From: Excoecaria cochinchinensis
Taxonomy: Eukaryota; Streptophyta; Magnoliopsida; Malpighiales; Euphorbiaceae
Assembly (NCBI GenBank): GCA_947683425.1
Contig: CANTUQ010000160.1
Span: forward strand, 1,941,501-2,005,500
Direction: 5' to 3'
DNA: 64,000 bases
Positions within the stretch are counted from its first letter, which is position 1; the number at the start of each line of letters is the position of its first letter. The position numbers and the translations under genes were made by a program. This document shows, in pieces, positions 10,846 to 23,338 of this stretch. Below the pieces are notes generated by a model. The model searched no databases. It saw only the letters and a program-made list of their open reading frames with translations, and had not been told where the DNA came from.

Positions 10846-12252
10846 TCATGTTTGCGGTGGAGGGACTGCGTTGTAGCCTGCCTTCTTCTTCTTTTCTCTC
10901 TTCTCAGGATCTGTGATCTGATTGGCGTCAATGAGATCCTGGATCTTGTTTCTCAGAATACGGCAATGGTCAGTCAAATGGCCGGTGTGCTGGTGGTAAG
11001 CGCAGTACTGATCACCTCTATGTCCCGGCTGTCCCTGACTCAAGGCTGGTCTGGGTGGCAATGGCTGTAACTTGCCTTCTTTCATCAGTTTTTCCAGTAC
11101 CAAGGATAGAGAGCGGCCTAAGTTGGAGTAGTATCTCTGACCCTGCCCAACTCCAGTAGCTGAGACCTCTGCCGTCCTACTGTTTCTGCTGTTGCTGCCC
11201 CCGGCACCTCCTGATTTGAATCCCGACTGGTTCCCATAGCCTTTCCTAGCAAAGTTATTTTGGCTTGCTTTCTTTGCCAGGTAAGCCGCCTCAGCTTCTA
11301 TAGCGATATCCTTAAGCGACTCCCAGTCCTTGAGCCCCTTAAAACTGAGCAAGTCCCTTAAGTAAGGGCATGAGTTTCTAATAAACAGCCTAATCTGGTC
11401 TGCAGTGTCAGGCTTCCTCTTCATCTCCATGACCCTATTTCTCCATCTTGTAAGGTACTCATGGAATGACTCATCATTCTTCTGCTGTAGAAGCTCGAGG
11501 TCTTTTAGGGTGACCTCCATCCTGGTGCTGCAGTCGTACTGCTTCATGAATTCTTCGGTCAAAAGGTCCCAGTCCTCTTTGGACCTCCTATCCAACCCGT
11601 GGTACCAGTCAACCATCGGGCCCACCAGACTAAGGCAGAAATATTCCACCTTTTGCTTCTTGCTCAGCCCTGTGCCTTTCATGACCAGGGTGTACTGCTT
11701 GATGTGGGCGGATGGGTCAGAGGTGCCATCAAACTTCGGAAGCTCGGGCATCTTGAATCTTTGGGGCAGCAGCTCTTCATCCCCTAGATCTCTGTCTTCT
11801 GGGTTGACCCCCTTGCCTGCTGACAGCATGCGGGTGATAGCTTCGATCTGTTATCTCATACCTCTTAAAGCTTCATCCTCTACTCTGGGTGCTCTGGGCC
11901 TTGCAGCTTCGTGGACTATCGGCACCACTTCTTCTTCCTCCTCCATTAGGAAATCATCGTTGGGATTGTGAATCCTTTCCCCTCTTGGCTCGATGGGTGC
12001 GGCAGCTCTGTGCTCATTGTTGGGTTGACGAGCAGCAGCTCCAACGAAGGGAGCCTCCCCACCAGCAGGTGGTTCGGTTTGCCCCCGAGGAGGGGCTGCC
12101 TGTGGCTATAGAGCAGCAGGTGGCTGTGGGGCAGCAGGTGGATGGGCAATCCTTTCAGCCATGGCACCCATCATTTTCATCATTCTTCGTTCGAAGTCCT
12201 CTAGCCTCCTAGCTAGGTCTTGAGTGGTCAAAACTCCAGGTTCTTCTGCCAT
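10846..12252 (-). pseudogene. E3 gag, two in-frame stops
   Basis: Gag forms the virus-like particle and binds RNA. The start is taken at 12252 (MAEEPGVL), at the place where gag begins in B and C. An N-terminal coiled segment (LARRLEDFERRMMKMM) and a proline-rich spacer lead to the retrotransposon gag core (FKMPELPKFDGTSDP, DWYHGLDRR, QYDCSTRMEVTLKDLELLQQ). A zinc-knuckle-like C-X2-H-X4-H-X4-C motif (CAYHQHTGHLTDHC) is near the end. The frame is open apart from stops near 12106 and 11851. It stops at 10846 just after the knuckle, where A and C run on into protease. It is the best preserved gag in the window. Confidence 0.88.
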
Positions 12253-13163
12253 TGATGATTCAAGAGAGGATTCACTGATTGATGAGAATGACTCAGAATC
12301 CCAGTCAGACACTTGTTCCGGTAACTCAAAGAGCAGATTTGTCCTTATTAGCCGACCGTCGGAACCTCTAGTCCACTTAGATGAATCTATGATGGCTGAA
12401 AAAATTAGATTGTTAGGATGATGGATGAATGACATATACAATGCATGATAGTGAGCTATGCAACATTTACAATCACATGCAAGCAAGTAGATCCTTCCAA
12501 CCTTATTACTCCCACACACGAGGTAATGCGGTCTCTTCCCTAGGTGGGCTTAATCCATGGGTTAGCGGGGAACCCAATGGATGCGTATGGTGCTCGGTGG
12601 AAAACCGGCATCATAACATCTCTTATCTAATGTGCAAGCACATGGGTTATGATCGTTATGTATTTAGGCAGCCCGAACAAGTTGACATGGGCCTATCAGG
12701 GCATGAAAGCCTTTGATTAGGTGACCAATCAGATTATTTGGGGTTTGTCCAATACAAAATGATCCACATAGCAAGCATAGTATTACGGTTCATATCACCT
12801 AAGGGAAGTATCTATTGCCATTACATGAGCTTTGGTCAAAGGGTGGTGTTACTTTAGGGCTACCCAAGCATGATCCCTGCCGACGGGTCTAGCTCATCAT
12901 GAGCGTAACGACCGATCGGGTCACCATTTTATATACCATTGAGGTACGAGGCTTGGGCTGGTGATTATCCTTAACACTTCCCTAAATTGAGTGAAAATAG
13001 GGTCGTGCTTCGGGAACGCACTGGGGCTAAAAGAGGGACCAAACTAGCATAGATCTAAGGCTCTAATGAGATGCAATGCATTTTTGAAAGAAGATGAAAT
13101 TTTTAATTAAAACTCAATTATGATTTTTAATCAAGGTACTTTCGAATCGAAGCCTCGAGTACG
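12253..13163 (-). promoter_or_regulatory. E3 5' leader with conserved 3' splice site
   Basis: This leader lies between the primer site and gag. At 12396-12398 the minus strand reads TTTTTTCAG followed by CCATCATAGATTC, an acceptor-like junction also present in A, B and C. From there to gag the frame is open and its residues (AIIDSSKWTRG) are conserved. Further upstream, the block around GCTAGACCCGTCGGCAGGG is shared by the leaders of the other Tat copies. Confidence 0.55.
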
Positions 13164-13181
13164 TCCCCAGTGGAGTCACCA
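13164..13181 (-). other. Primer binding site of E3 (tRNA-Arg type)
   Basis: The minus strand reads TGGTGACTCCACTGGGGA one base inside the 5' LTR. It is complementary to the 3' end of plant tRNA-Arg (…CCCCAGTGGAGTCGCCA) with one mismatch. Tat/Ogre elements are known to use tRNA-Arg. Confidence 0.8.
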
Positions 13182-13182
13182 C

Positions 13183-16044
13183 TGTGACGCGCGCCGGATC
13201 CCCGCGGCCGCCCGCACGTGGGCGATCGGGGCATTTGTGGGTCCGTCAACAGCTTGCGATAAATCGCAAGTGCGTCTATGTTGGGCAACAAGGAGGTTTC
13301 ATGGAGTCGCCACCCAATAGAACATTGGGAAAGTTTCTCTCGCCTCGGAGAGCCTAAGACTTGCGCATTTTATCCATATTGGGCCATGAGACCTAGGATT
13401 AACGTCTAAGTCTCGTGACACAAAAGGTGTCTTGGAGGATAACCTCTAGCCTCTTGAGCCCAAAGACCAGAGCAGGGTTCGGGACTTCTCATTTATTCGT
13501 ACCTTGATTAATATTATAATTAAGTTTTGAATTCATTGTTTCATCAACTTTCCACACAATGCAATTTTAATTTAAAGGCGCAATCATTCATATCAAAAGC
13601 GGTAAATGTAAGCAAAATCCAAAATAAAGCATTCAAAATAAATTACAATAACACTAGGAGCGGAATACAACTCCCATTTATAAAAGTGAAATACATGCAT
13701 AAAACGGGTTATTCATTAATAGTGAGAACATTGGTCCTCGCATGCATATTTATTATGAAAAAGTTTTGATGTGATGATTTATTTGGGTATGAAAAACTAG
13801 GACATTGGTCCCCTTTTATTTAGAAAAAATGTCAAGTTAATTAATAGAAATGTTTTTGTGATTTTCTTTCCAGCGAGCCTAAATAAATAATTTTACAAGA
13901 AAATTATATGGCAAAATTAAATAAAATATTACAAATAAAGAAAATAAATAAACCAAACGAGCCTTTTTGGACCTCCCGATGTGCTCGCAAAAACGCCCAA
14001 GCGAAAAAAATGAGTTTAGACATAAAAACAAATACAAATAAAATAATGTTAGTAATTAAATCAATTAAACATACAAAATAATGAATAACAAATTAAAATA
14101 AGATAAGATGATATGAAAAGAATGATAATGGAATCAAAAATATTAACAAACCAAAATAAAATGAGAAACATGGATTATATGTGATAAATGGTTGAATGAT
14201 GTGATGAAAATAAAATCAAACATGTTAATTAATTAGTACATGAAAATATGAACATGATAACAATGATGATGAAGATAAACGAATCAAAGAATATATAAAA
14301 TGATAAAGAAAAGAATAATAGATTAAAACAATTAAAGAATGATGAAAACAATTAACTAAACAATATGATTAATTAAATATGTTCACAAATGATATAAACC
14401 ATTTTCATGGCAAAAAGATCAATGAAAATGAATCTATTAATTACATGTTAAAAATAATAATGAATTAAAGTGAAATAAATTAATTACATGTTAAAAATTA
14501 ATAAACAATCAATATTTATGTGAATAAAAATCATATCATGTATAAACAATTAAATGGAACAAATATAAAATCAATACAACAAATGAATAAATTAAAACAA
14601 TAAATAAATCAATAAAAACAATAAAATATACATGAATAAATAAAATGAAATAAAATAGAAATTGAAATGGAGCCAAGAATATTTACCCTCAGAATATTAG
14701 ATTTGATGAAGGAAAAGTGATGATTGATTTCTTTGTTTGATGATTCACAATATTAGAGTGAAATATTATGAAAATGTTGGAATTTTATTCCAAGGAACAT
14801 GAAAAAAATGATCAAAAATTCTTTAGGAACAAAGAATTGATACCTTTGCCTAAAGAAATGATTTTGATCAAAAAAAAAAGTTTTATTGATTAAAATAAAG
14901 AAAAATTGATTGAAGTTTCATCAAATAAAAATTAGATTTTGATGACAAACAATTATTTTATTTGTCTTAAAATCAATTTTTTATCAAAAAGAGATTCAAA
15001 ACAAAATCAATGAAAAAAGTTTTATTGAACCCAAAATAAAAGAAGAAAAACAATTTTGAGAACAAATAATTATTCTATTTGTCTCAAAAATTAAATCAAA
15101 CAACAAAACTTCCTCTAAAAAAATATGTTTAGAAGAAGTTATGTTGAAAAAAGAATGAAACAATTGATTTTCTTTTTGATTTTTGGTTGGGGAATAAATC
15201 TGGAATTTTTGGTGGAAGAAGAAGATGAAGATGAAGAGAAAAATCTGGTCTAAAAAAATGTGGAGGGGGGAGAAGAGGAGCTACTTTGATTTCATCATAA
15301 ACTATTTATAGGATAAAATAGGTTGCCCTAATTTAATTAAGGAAAAAAAACCTATTTTAACCCAAAATTATTTTATTTTTAATGATAAAATCAAGTTTTA
15401 TTATTTAATTACCTAAAAAAATATTTTAGAATTCAATTTGAAGTCAAAAACCCCAAAAAAATGGGATAAAAAACGGATTTTTGGGTGAAAAAATCGGAAA
15501 AAAGGCTGAAAAAGAGGAAAAGGGTATCAGACCCTGTACCGACGGCCAGGAGGCCGTCGCCACAAGGGACACCGCCCGTCGCTATAGAGCGACGGGCACT
15601 CACGCGGCGAGCAGGCGGGCTTCCGCGCGAAGCTCGGGTGAGAATCGCGCGCAGAGGCGCGCGGTGCGGCGCGCAGCGCGCAACTCTTTAGCGACGCGCG
15701 GCATTGGCGACGCCGCGCGTCGCCAAATCGCGCCCAACGCGCTGGGCGCCTGGGCGTCGGTGTGCTGGGCGCCAGCGCGCTGCCCCGCCCGACACTCGCG
15801 GTCCGAAAAAATTTTTATTTTTTTTTTCTATTTTTTAAATTTTAAATTGACTAAAAAAACCATAATTTTAAGCCCCCATTTTTCAAAATTAATTTTTTAA
15901 ATATTTTTTTATCATTTTCTAATTTTTCACTCTAAAATGCAAATTTGACGAGAAAATCATCACTTTTAACCTTTTAAGCCTGTGAAGGCAATTATCATCA
16001 TTGAGTAACTTCGATCTAGGCTGACTCTGGACCCGGTGTCTACA
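13183..16044 (-). mobile_element. E3 5' LTR (right copy)
   Basis: This is a near-identical copy of 4823-7694. The visible differences cluster at the GC-rich block (15530-15800), a short GC segment near 13205, and scattered single bases. TATA box at 15304-15310 on the minus strand. In element sense it drives the leader and gag. Confidence 0.95.
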
Positions 16045-16049
16045 AGTAG
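16045..16049. repeat. Target site duplication of E3, right copy (AGTAG)
   Basis: It matches 4818-4822 exactly and directly follows the LTR terminus GTGTCTACA. Confidence 0.95.
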
Positions 16050-19028
16050 CATCGCAACTTTTTGGAGGCCCAAATTACTGCCAAGCAACTCTTTTTTACT
16101 TTAACATATTTGGCTTCATATGTCAGGAATTTCTTGCTAAGGTAGTAAACAGCAAACTCCACTCCAAATTCATCCTCCTGAGCCATCATGGCACCCACTG
16201 AACTATCTTTTATCGCCAAATATAGGATTAACGACTTGGCACGTTGTGGTGGTCTTAAGACTGGCGAATTCAGGAGATAACCCTTAATAGTATCAAAAGC
16301 CAATTGACAATCATTATTCCACACCACCGGCTGATTCTTCCAGAGAAGCTTGAAGATGGGCTCACATACTGAAGCTAGCTTGGCGATAAACCGACTGATG
16401 CACTGAAGTTTTCCTAGGAAACTTCTAACTTCCTTTTCTTTCTGAGGTACCGGCATCTCTTCCTCTCTGGCTTACCACATGGCCCAATAGCTTACCCGAG
16501 GTAACCCCAAAGATGCATTTGTTGGGATTAAGGCGCAGATTATACTTATTGATCTTTTGAAAGAACTTTTCCAAAGCCTCAAAGTCACCTTCTTTGGTAG
16601 CTGACTTGATCATCATGTCTTCAACATACACCTCCACTTCTTTGTGGACCAAGTCATTGAGAACTCTGGTGGCCATTCTTTGATAGGTTGCTCCTGAATT
16701 CTTTAATCCGAGAGGCATAACCCGGTAAGCAAATGTACCCCATTCAGTGATGAAAGCTGTCTTGATTCAATCCACAATCCTGTTGAGGATTTGATTGTAC
16801 CCTGCGTACCCATCTACGAAGCTGTACATCATACAAGTAGCGGCACTATCTACTAGCACATCAATATGAGGCAGAGGGAAATCGTCTTTCGGACAGGTTT
16901 TGTTCAAGTCCCGATAGTCCACACATACTCGAACCTTTTCATCCTTTTTAGCCACAAGAACTATATTAGCTAACTAGGTTGGGTATTGAACCTCTATTAG
17001 AAACTTAGCCTCAATCTGCTTATGGATCTCTTCTTTCACCTTTTGCACCCATTCTGGTCTGAGTCTTCTGAGCTTTTGCTTGACTGGTTTACTCCCTGGG
17101 TAGGTTGGGATGGTATGTTCAGCGACATCTCGATCAATCCCCGACATGTCCTCGTAGGTCCAGGCAAAGACTTTTTCATATTTTTTCAAAATTCTCTCAA
17201 ATTTTAACCTCTCTTCAGGAGTTATGTCTGATGCTATCAAAATTTCCTTTGGGTTCTCCAAAGTCCCGAGATTAAATGCAGTTGTGTTACTTGAGTTAAT
17301 GTAAAAAATGAATGCATCATGTTTATGATCATGAGAAATGAAATCATCAGAAACATCACACAAGTAAGCAAAGTTATTCATATCATTAATATAATAAAAA
17401 ACATTAACATCGTCATTACTGAAAAGTTCTGGCATAAAAAGACTATCTAAGTAACTATTGTCTTCATTCTCTATCAACGCCGATGTTGCAACCGACTGTG
17501 CCTTGGTTTCATGGCTTGGTGGAGGTTTTATAACTACCTCCGGTGAAATCTTCAAATTTTCAATCTTCAACTCTGGCTCTTCCATCTTCATTTTTCCCTT
17601 CAACCTAGTGGCTAACAGCTTGTTAGTGACAATCTCCTCGGGCCCATCCCTGTCCCAGACACTACACTGAGTCATAATCTCTTCATCCCAGATGCCCTCT
17701 GCAGATTTGATAACTCCAACCTCCCAGTCGAAGACATCATTAAAGATTTCAAAACCTGGAATGATCTTCCCATCTACCCACTGAGGCTCTTCCTCTCCAG
17801 TGTAAGCACAGATCGAGGATGCGGGAACAAAACTCTCTGAAATATGGGGGATTTTCTTTAACATCTTCTTCTTGCCATCCTCTCCTTTGTACCCTAAACC
17901 CTTTCGATCTTTCTGGCCTTGTGTAGTGACAGCAGACTGTAGCCCTTGTGAGTTTCTACCCAAACTCGCTCTTAGGAGAAAGTGCATCTTCTTCATCATA
18001 TTCACGACCTGAGGGCTAGCTACTGAACCCTGCTCTTCTCCTATCACCAATATGTGAAAGCCACTAAATGGCTGGTTAGAAATCCCCAAGGCAGACACTT
18101 GGTTTTCTCTCGCTGCTTTAATGCTTACCACCTCTCCTTCATGTGGTATCTTGATCATTTGGTGTAGGGTAGACGACACTCCCCCCAATTTATGGAACCA
18201 TAGCCTTCCAAGTAGAGTTGAGAAATTTGCTGGAATAGGCAAGACCACAAATTCTGTCTCCACCTTAATAGGCCTAGTCCTAACCAGAGCTTTAAATGTT
18301 CCCGATGCTTATCTCCGAGAATTGTCATAGGCTGTGATGGTTAAATCAGACTTGCTCAGCATGTTTTCATTTAGCCCAAAAGCCTGCAGTGCCACCAAAG
18401 GGCAGACATTTATGGATGATCCATCATCAACCATAACACAAGCGGTGTGCTTGTCATTAATTTGTGCCTTGATGTACAACGGCCAGTTGTGATTGCGGCC
18501 CTCAACTGGTAGGTCAGCATCAGAAAACACCAATCTCTCTCACGATCTCCCTTTAACAAGATCTAGCAGCTCGAATGGAGATATCGTGGTGGCCACGGTA
18601 GACTCACTTAAAGCCTCAACCAACTTCTGTCCGTGGGAAGGGAACTGTCTTAAAAGATCCCAAATAAATATCTGAGCCGTGGTCTTTTTTAACTGCTTTA
18701 CTATGGGATTTTCTTTCGGCTTCTTCTCTACAGGTGCTTGCACTGAGTCCTGCGACTTCTCAACTTTTAGGACCACTGTCCCACTTCTTGTTACTACTCT
18801 AACCCTCTCCTCTTCATCTGAATCCCACGGATCCATGAACTTTCCATCTTTCTCCTCTTTATCTTCTTCTCCACTCTCATTAGTGGGCCAACAGTCTATT
18901 GCTACCACAGGTATCCCTTCTTCACTTGCCTTAGGGCGAGTGATAGCGACGTAATCATTTCCATATAAATCCTGCAAGACATAGCACTCAAGTAGGCTTA
19001 ACCCAATCATAAAGACAGGTGCTGGCAC
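16050..19028 (-). pseudogene. Element A pol, N-terminal part: linker, protease, G-patch-like segment, RT, native RNase H
   Basis: Read downward from 19028: an acidic linker, the aspartic protease (VMVDDGSSINVCP at about 18430, GRLWFHKLGG), then a glycine-rich G-patch-like stretch (RASLGRN, KGLGYKG). A long acidic spacer leads to RT (VCVDYRDLNKTCPKDDFPLP, DGYAGYNQ). The RT catalytic box reads YVED at 16617-16628 instead of YVDD, which should kill the enzyme. About 40 bases are lost near 16450. The native RNase H runs into the E3 insertion at 16049. In-frame stops lie near 18536, 18306, 16972 and 16766; the last two fit TGG to TAG and CGA to TGA. Confidence 0.88.
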
Positions 19029-19100
19029 AACATTGTAGTTGGACTTCTTCTTGCTCTCCCTTCATTCAGGATTAGTGATCTGCTTACTATCGATTAGATC

Positions 19101-20341
19101 CTAAATCTGTTGCCTCAGCGTTATGCAATTATTTGTCAAACGTCCCGTATATTGGTGAAAGGCATAATATTCATTCTCTTTATGCTTTGGCTGTCCTTGG
19201 GTTCTGGTCGGCCTAGGTGGCAAGGGTTGTAACTTCCCCTCCTTTACTAATATTTTAAGTACCCATAATAAAGGCCGACCCAAATTGGAGAAGTACCTTT
19301 GATTCACACCTGTCGTCAATATCTCAGCTGTCTTCCCACTTTTGTTACCACTGCTGGAACTAGCTGACTTGGTTGCACCTTGATTGTTGTAGCCCTTCTT
19401 GGCATAAGCCTCACTGCTTGCCCTCCTGGCCATATGTTCTCCCTCTGCTTCTATGGTAATGTCCTTCAAGGACTCCCAATCTTTCAGCCCCTTCATTTTC
19501 AGTCCATCTCTCAAGTATGGGCTGGCATTTTGAATGAATAATTGGATCTGATCAGGAGTGTCAGGCTTGCGCTTCATCTCCATAACTCGGTTCCTCCACC
19601 GAGTGAGGGACTCATGGAAGGACTCCCCAGCCTTTTGCTGTAGCAACTCTAGATCTTTCAATATGACTTCCATCCGAGTACTACAATCATATTACTTTAG
19701 GAACTCTTCAGTCAATAAGTCCCAATCTTCTTTGGACCTTCTGTTCAACCTGTGGTACTAGTTAATAGCAGCCCCTATGAGACTCAGATAGAAGTATTCT
19801 ATCTTCTGCTTCCTAGTCAGAGTTGTTCCCTTCATGACCAGTGAATACTGCTTGACGTGTGCAGCAGGGTCAGAAGTGCCATAAAACTTGGGAATGTCTA
19901 GCATCTTGAAGTTCTGAGGGATCAGATCATCACCATCTAGCTCCCGATCCTTAGGGTTCATTCCCCTTCCTATAGTAAATATCCTTGTCATGGCCTCAAA
20001 CTTCTCCTCCATCTTCCTCCACATTGCATCCTCTAGCTTGGGCAACTTCCCCTTTGCTACCATCTGTTCCTCATGCTCCTCCCATAAGTCAACCTCAGAT
20101 TTAGGGCCTTCTCCGCGCTCTACAGGCTCTGGCGCTCTTGACTCAATAGCAGGTGGGTCAACTACTGCTGGGGGATCCTCTCTTATAGCCCAACAACTTA
20201 TGGCCCGGCAAGTGGGGCTAGGGTAGTAGCCAGGTTGCCCATCATCGCCATCATTCTAGCCTCAAAATCTTTCATTTTCCTCCCTACCTCTTTAGCGATC
20301 ATTGCCCGGGTTGCATCAGACCCACTTGATTAGTTAGTCAT
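19101..20341 (-). pseudogene. Element A gag
   Basis: The start is placed at 20341 by comparison with B and C (M-T-N, then a stop in the fourth codon, then SSGSDATRAMIA). The gag core is recognisable (FKMLDIPKFYGTSDP, EVILKDLELLQQKAGESFHE, RKPDTPDQIQLFI) with a degraded knuckle (YYAFHQYTGRLTNNC, first Cys lost). Stops occur near 19757 (TGG to TAG) and 19691, plus others in the N-terminal spacer and a frame change near 20100-20200. Gag and pol share one frame (19673 and 19028 are in phase). Confidence 0.8.
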
Positions 20342-21273
20342 ACTTGTATCAGCTGATGACTCGGAAGATAATATCTCACTACCTTCTGAAAGAGAATCTG
20401 GACTCTGATCTGACACTAGCTCTGGTAATCCAAAGAGTGGAATCCTTCTTAGCCGACCGTTAAGACCTCTAAACCACCTGGACGAATCTATGATAGCTGC
20501 AGAATACACCTTGTTAGGATGATGTTAGGATGATGCATGATTGAAATGCAATGCGTGGTCGTGCTGATGCAGCATAGACAAACACATGTAAGCAGATAGA
20601 TCCTTCCAACCTTATCTCTCCCACACATGAGGTAGTGTAGTCTCTTTCCTAGGTGGGCTTTATCTAAGCGTTACCAGGGAACCCATTGGACGCGTATGGT
20701 GCACGATGCAAAGCCGGCAGCATAACATCTCTTGCCTAATGTACATACATATGGGTTTTTGGCCATTGTGTATTTAAACACCTCAATTAAATCAAGATGG
20801 GCCCACTGGGGCATGAAAGCCTTTGATGAAAGACCATTTAATTTAACTGATTTTGTTCAATATATGATGGCCTACGTAGCAAGCACGAGATTACAGTACA
20901 TTTCAGCTAGTGAAAGTATCTATTACCATTACATGAGCTTTGGTCAAAGGTAGTGATACTTTAGGGCTACCCAAGCATGGTCCCTACCAATGGGTCTAGC
21001 TCATCACGAGCGTAACGACCGATTGGGTCTCCATTTGATATACCATAATCTACGAGGCTTGGGTTGGTGATTATCCTTAACACTTTCCCACATTGAGTGA
21101 ACGTAGGGTCGTGCTTTGGGAATGCACTGGGGCTAGAAAAGGGACCAAACTAGCATAATCTAAGGTTCTAGCATGGATGCAATGCAGTTTTGAAAAAGGA
21201 TGAAAATTTTTAAACTAAAACTCAATTGTAAATTTTAACCAAGGTACTTTCGAAACGAAATCTCGAGTATAAA
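20342..21273 (-). promoter_or_regulatory. Element A 5' leader
   Basis: It matches the leaders of the other Tat copies, including the CTTGGGTAGCCCTAAAGTA and GGTCCCT blocks. An acceptor-like junction (TATTCTGCAG then CTATCATAGATTC, AG at 20497-20498) is retained. No long open frame apart from the conserved stretch just before gag. Confidence 0.55.
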
Positions 21274-21291
21274 TCCCCAGTGGAGTCACCA
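21274..21291 (-). other. Primer binding site of element A (tRNA-Arg type)
   Basis: The minus strand reads TGGTGACTCCACTGGGGA one base from the LTR end, with the same single mismatch to tRNA-Arg as in E3. Confidence 0.8.
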
Positions 21292-21292
21292 C

Positions 21293-22550
21293 TGTGACGT
21301 TCACCGAACCCCGTGGTGCCTCGAACGCCCACTTTTAGGGCTTTTGGGATGAGGTTTATAAAAACTTGTAAGAAATTACAAGTGCGTCCATTTTGGGCAA
21401 TAAGGAGGTTTCTTGGAGTCGCCACCTAATAGAACATTGGGAAAGGTCGTCTAGCCTCAGTGAGCCTAAGACAGCGCTGCTATGTCCATTTTGGGCAAGC
21501 CAGAGGGGTCTTGGAGGCCCCATCCTAATAGAACATTAGGATGGCCCTCTCGCCTCGTGGAGCATAGGACTATGCAAGTTGGGCCTTTTTTGGGACACAA
21601 GAGTTATCTTGGAGGCCCCACCCCAATAGAACATTGAGGTGGCCCTCTCGCCTCATTGAGCCCAAAGACCAGAGAAGGTTTGGGACTTCCCATTTATTCA
21701 TACCTTGGTTAAATTTATAATTGAGTTTTGAATTTAGCGTTTCATCCCATTTCTCATTCAATTTTAATGCAATTTAATTTAACGCGCATGTCAATCACAT
21801 AATGAAAGCGGTAAATAAAGTAAATGAAAGCAAAATAAATTACAACAAAACTATTATAAATAAAAAAACAAATCATACATAAAACGGGTTATTTATTAAA
21901 GATGAGGACATTGTTCCTCACATGCATGTTTAAAGAAAATAATTTTAAGGTGACAATTTATTTTGGATGGAAGAAACTAGGAAATTGGTCCCATTTTTAT
22001 TAAAAAAACCCAAGTTTAGTTAATAGAAATATTTTTGTGATTTTTTTATTAACGTGCATGAGAAAATAAATTTATTAAAAATTACATAATAAAAATACAA
22101 TAAACCCAAAAATAAAAAACTAAAGAATGGCGTTTCTATCCGAAAAGCATTTCCAAATTTCCATGGGCTCCCACTTGGTATGGAAAAATACTCACACATA
22201 AAAATAAGTATTGAAAATAAAGGAAAAACAAATAAAAGTGAAGTTAGTAATAAAAAAAATTAATTTAAACATGTAATAAAGATAATTAAAATAAAAACAA
22301 ATAAACATGCATCATGTATGGCTAATCAATTAAAGGTCATAATAAAATATGCAACTTTTCATATTAACAATTCAAGATACATAAAAAATATATATGATAA
22401 CAAGCATAAAACTCACCAAGCATGAAAACATAAACAACAATAAAAATACAATTAAACATGCATGAAAACATAAATATTAACAATAAAATTTAACATGCCT
22501 AAAAATATAAATAATAATAACAATAATACTAGTAACAAATTATAACAATA

Positions 22551-22606
<56 letters not shown>

Positions 22607-22628
22607 TAATAATAAAGTAACAACAAAC

Positions 22629-22710
<82 letters not shown>

Positions 22711-22746
22711 AAATAATGATAATAGTGATAATAATAATATTTAGGA
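21293..22746 (-). mobile_element. Element A 5' LTR, U5/R side only (truncated)
   Basis: It starts TGTGACGTTCACCG beside the primer site, and shares the AGTCGCCACC(C/T)AATAGAACATTGGGAAAG block with the LTRs of E3 and C. It runs 1454 bp to the Athila boundary without reaching the expected GTGTCTACA end, so its other part should lie beyond the right side of element D, outside the window. Internal duplications of a TTGGAGGCCCCA…CATT…GGCCCTCTCGCCTC unit occur at about 21500-21660. Confidence 0.75.
22507..22740. repeat. (AAT)n microsatellite
   Basis: There are two long AAT/TAA runs (about 22548-22612 and 22630-22708) joined by imperfect units, ending a few bases before the Athila terminus. The poly-tyrosine reading on the minus strand is an artefact of the repeat. 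Confidence 0.95.
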
Positions 22747-23331
22747 TGATAAATCACAATTGATAATTGTGAAATTAATGATGTTCTTAGTGTATTTTTA
22801 GATATTTATTTAGATTAATTTAGTGTTTATTTGGTTAAATTATAGTTGAAATAGTTAATTTTATGTTCTAGGACTTAATTGTTAATTTTGGTGTTTTTCA
22901 GAATTAAAATAAAGGAAAAAGGGCTTAATTGAAAAAAATGCTAAGTTTTGGATCAATTTGTTAATTTTTAGATTTTGGAAGCCAGAGAACAGAACAGAAC
23001 ACATTTGCACACTGCAGCTGATGAATTAGGAGCGGCCGTTCTTGAAGATTATACTTGAAACAATTAAAATTCAAAGAGCAGTAAAGCATCACGCGGCCGC
23101 ATGACTCAAAGGCTAAAATCTCACACGGCCACGTGATCACTATTTAGCAAAATGCATGACAGTGCAAAACCAACACACGGCCGCGCATTCACAAAGGGAA
23201 AATCAACACCGTAGTGCTTTTTTTTTACTTTTTCATCAACTGGCCGCATTTCAAGGTTTCAAAATTGGCCAAACTTCCGAAGAAAAAAAAAAGAATCCTT
23301 TTCCCATTTACAGACCCATAGAATTTTTGCA

Positions 23332-23338
23332 TATAAAA
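23332..23338 (+). promoter_or_regulatory. TATA box of the Athila LTR
   Basis: GCATATAAAAGTC lies about 585 bases into the LTR, after the CGGCCGC-containing blocks. It is a plausible start region for gag-pol RNA of element D. Confidence 0.5.

Larger units (their letters stand above)
4823..16044 (-). mobile_element. E3: gag-only, non-autonomous Tat-lineage LTR retrotransposon (11,222 bp)
   Basis: Two LTRs of 2872 and 2862 bp enclose 5.5 kb of interior. The primer site sits beside the right LTR and the polypurine tract beside the left LTR, so the element reads on the minus strand. The interior holds gag (from 12252 down to 10846), a short relic of the protease-RT linker (about 10576-10800), an unassigned block, the relic of the antisense gene, and a long 26-bp tandem array. 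No protease, RT, RNase H or integrase domain is present. This matches elements with LTRs plus gag that rely on relatives for pol (TR-GAG type). The perfect TSD and similar LTRs point to a real, fairly recent transposition. Confidence 0.92.
1860..22746 (-). mobile_element. Element A: decayed Tat-lineage Ty3/gypsy retrotransposon, interrupted by E3
   Basis: On the minus strand this carries, in order, a 5' LTR (from 22746 down to 21293), a tRNA-Arg type primer site, a leader, gag, protease, RT, native RNase H, archaeal-type RNase H and integrase. A relic of the antisense gene follows near 2106-2410. The 11.2 kb E3 element splits it at 4817/16050. Its 3' LTR is not visible; the Tekay-like LTR occupies that side. 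The 5' LTR is cut short where the Athila element begins. Many stops and frameshifts, and a changed catalytic residue in RT, make it inactive. Confidence 0.85.

Noticed and set aside
11405..11971. 188-codon frame on the plus strand
   Set aside because: It is the shadow of gag on the opposite strand; similar shadows oppose gag and pol in A, B and C.
22452..22757. Poly-tyrosine frame on the minus strand
   Set aside because: It is a direct reading of the AAT microsatellite.
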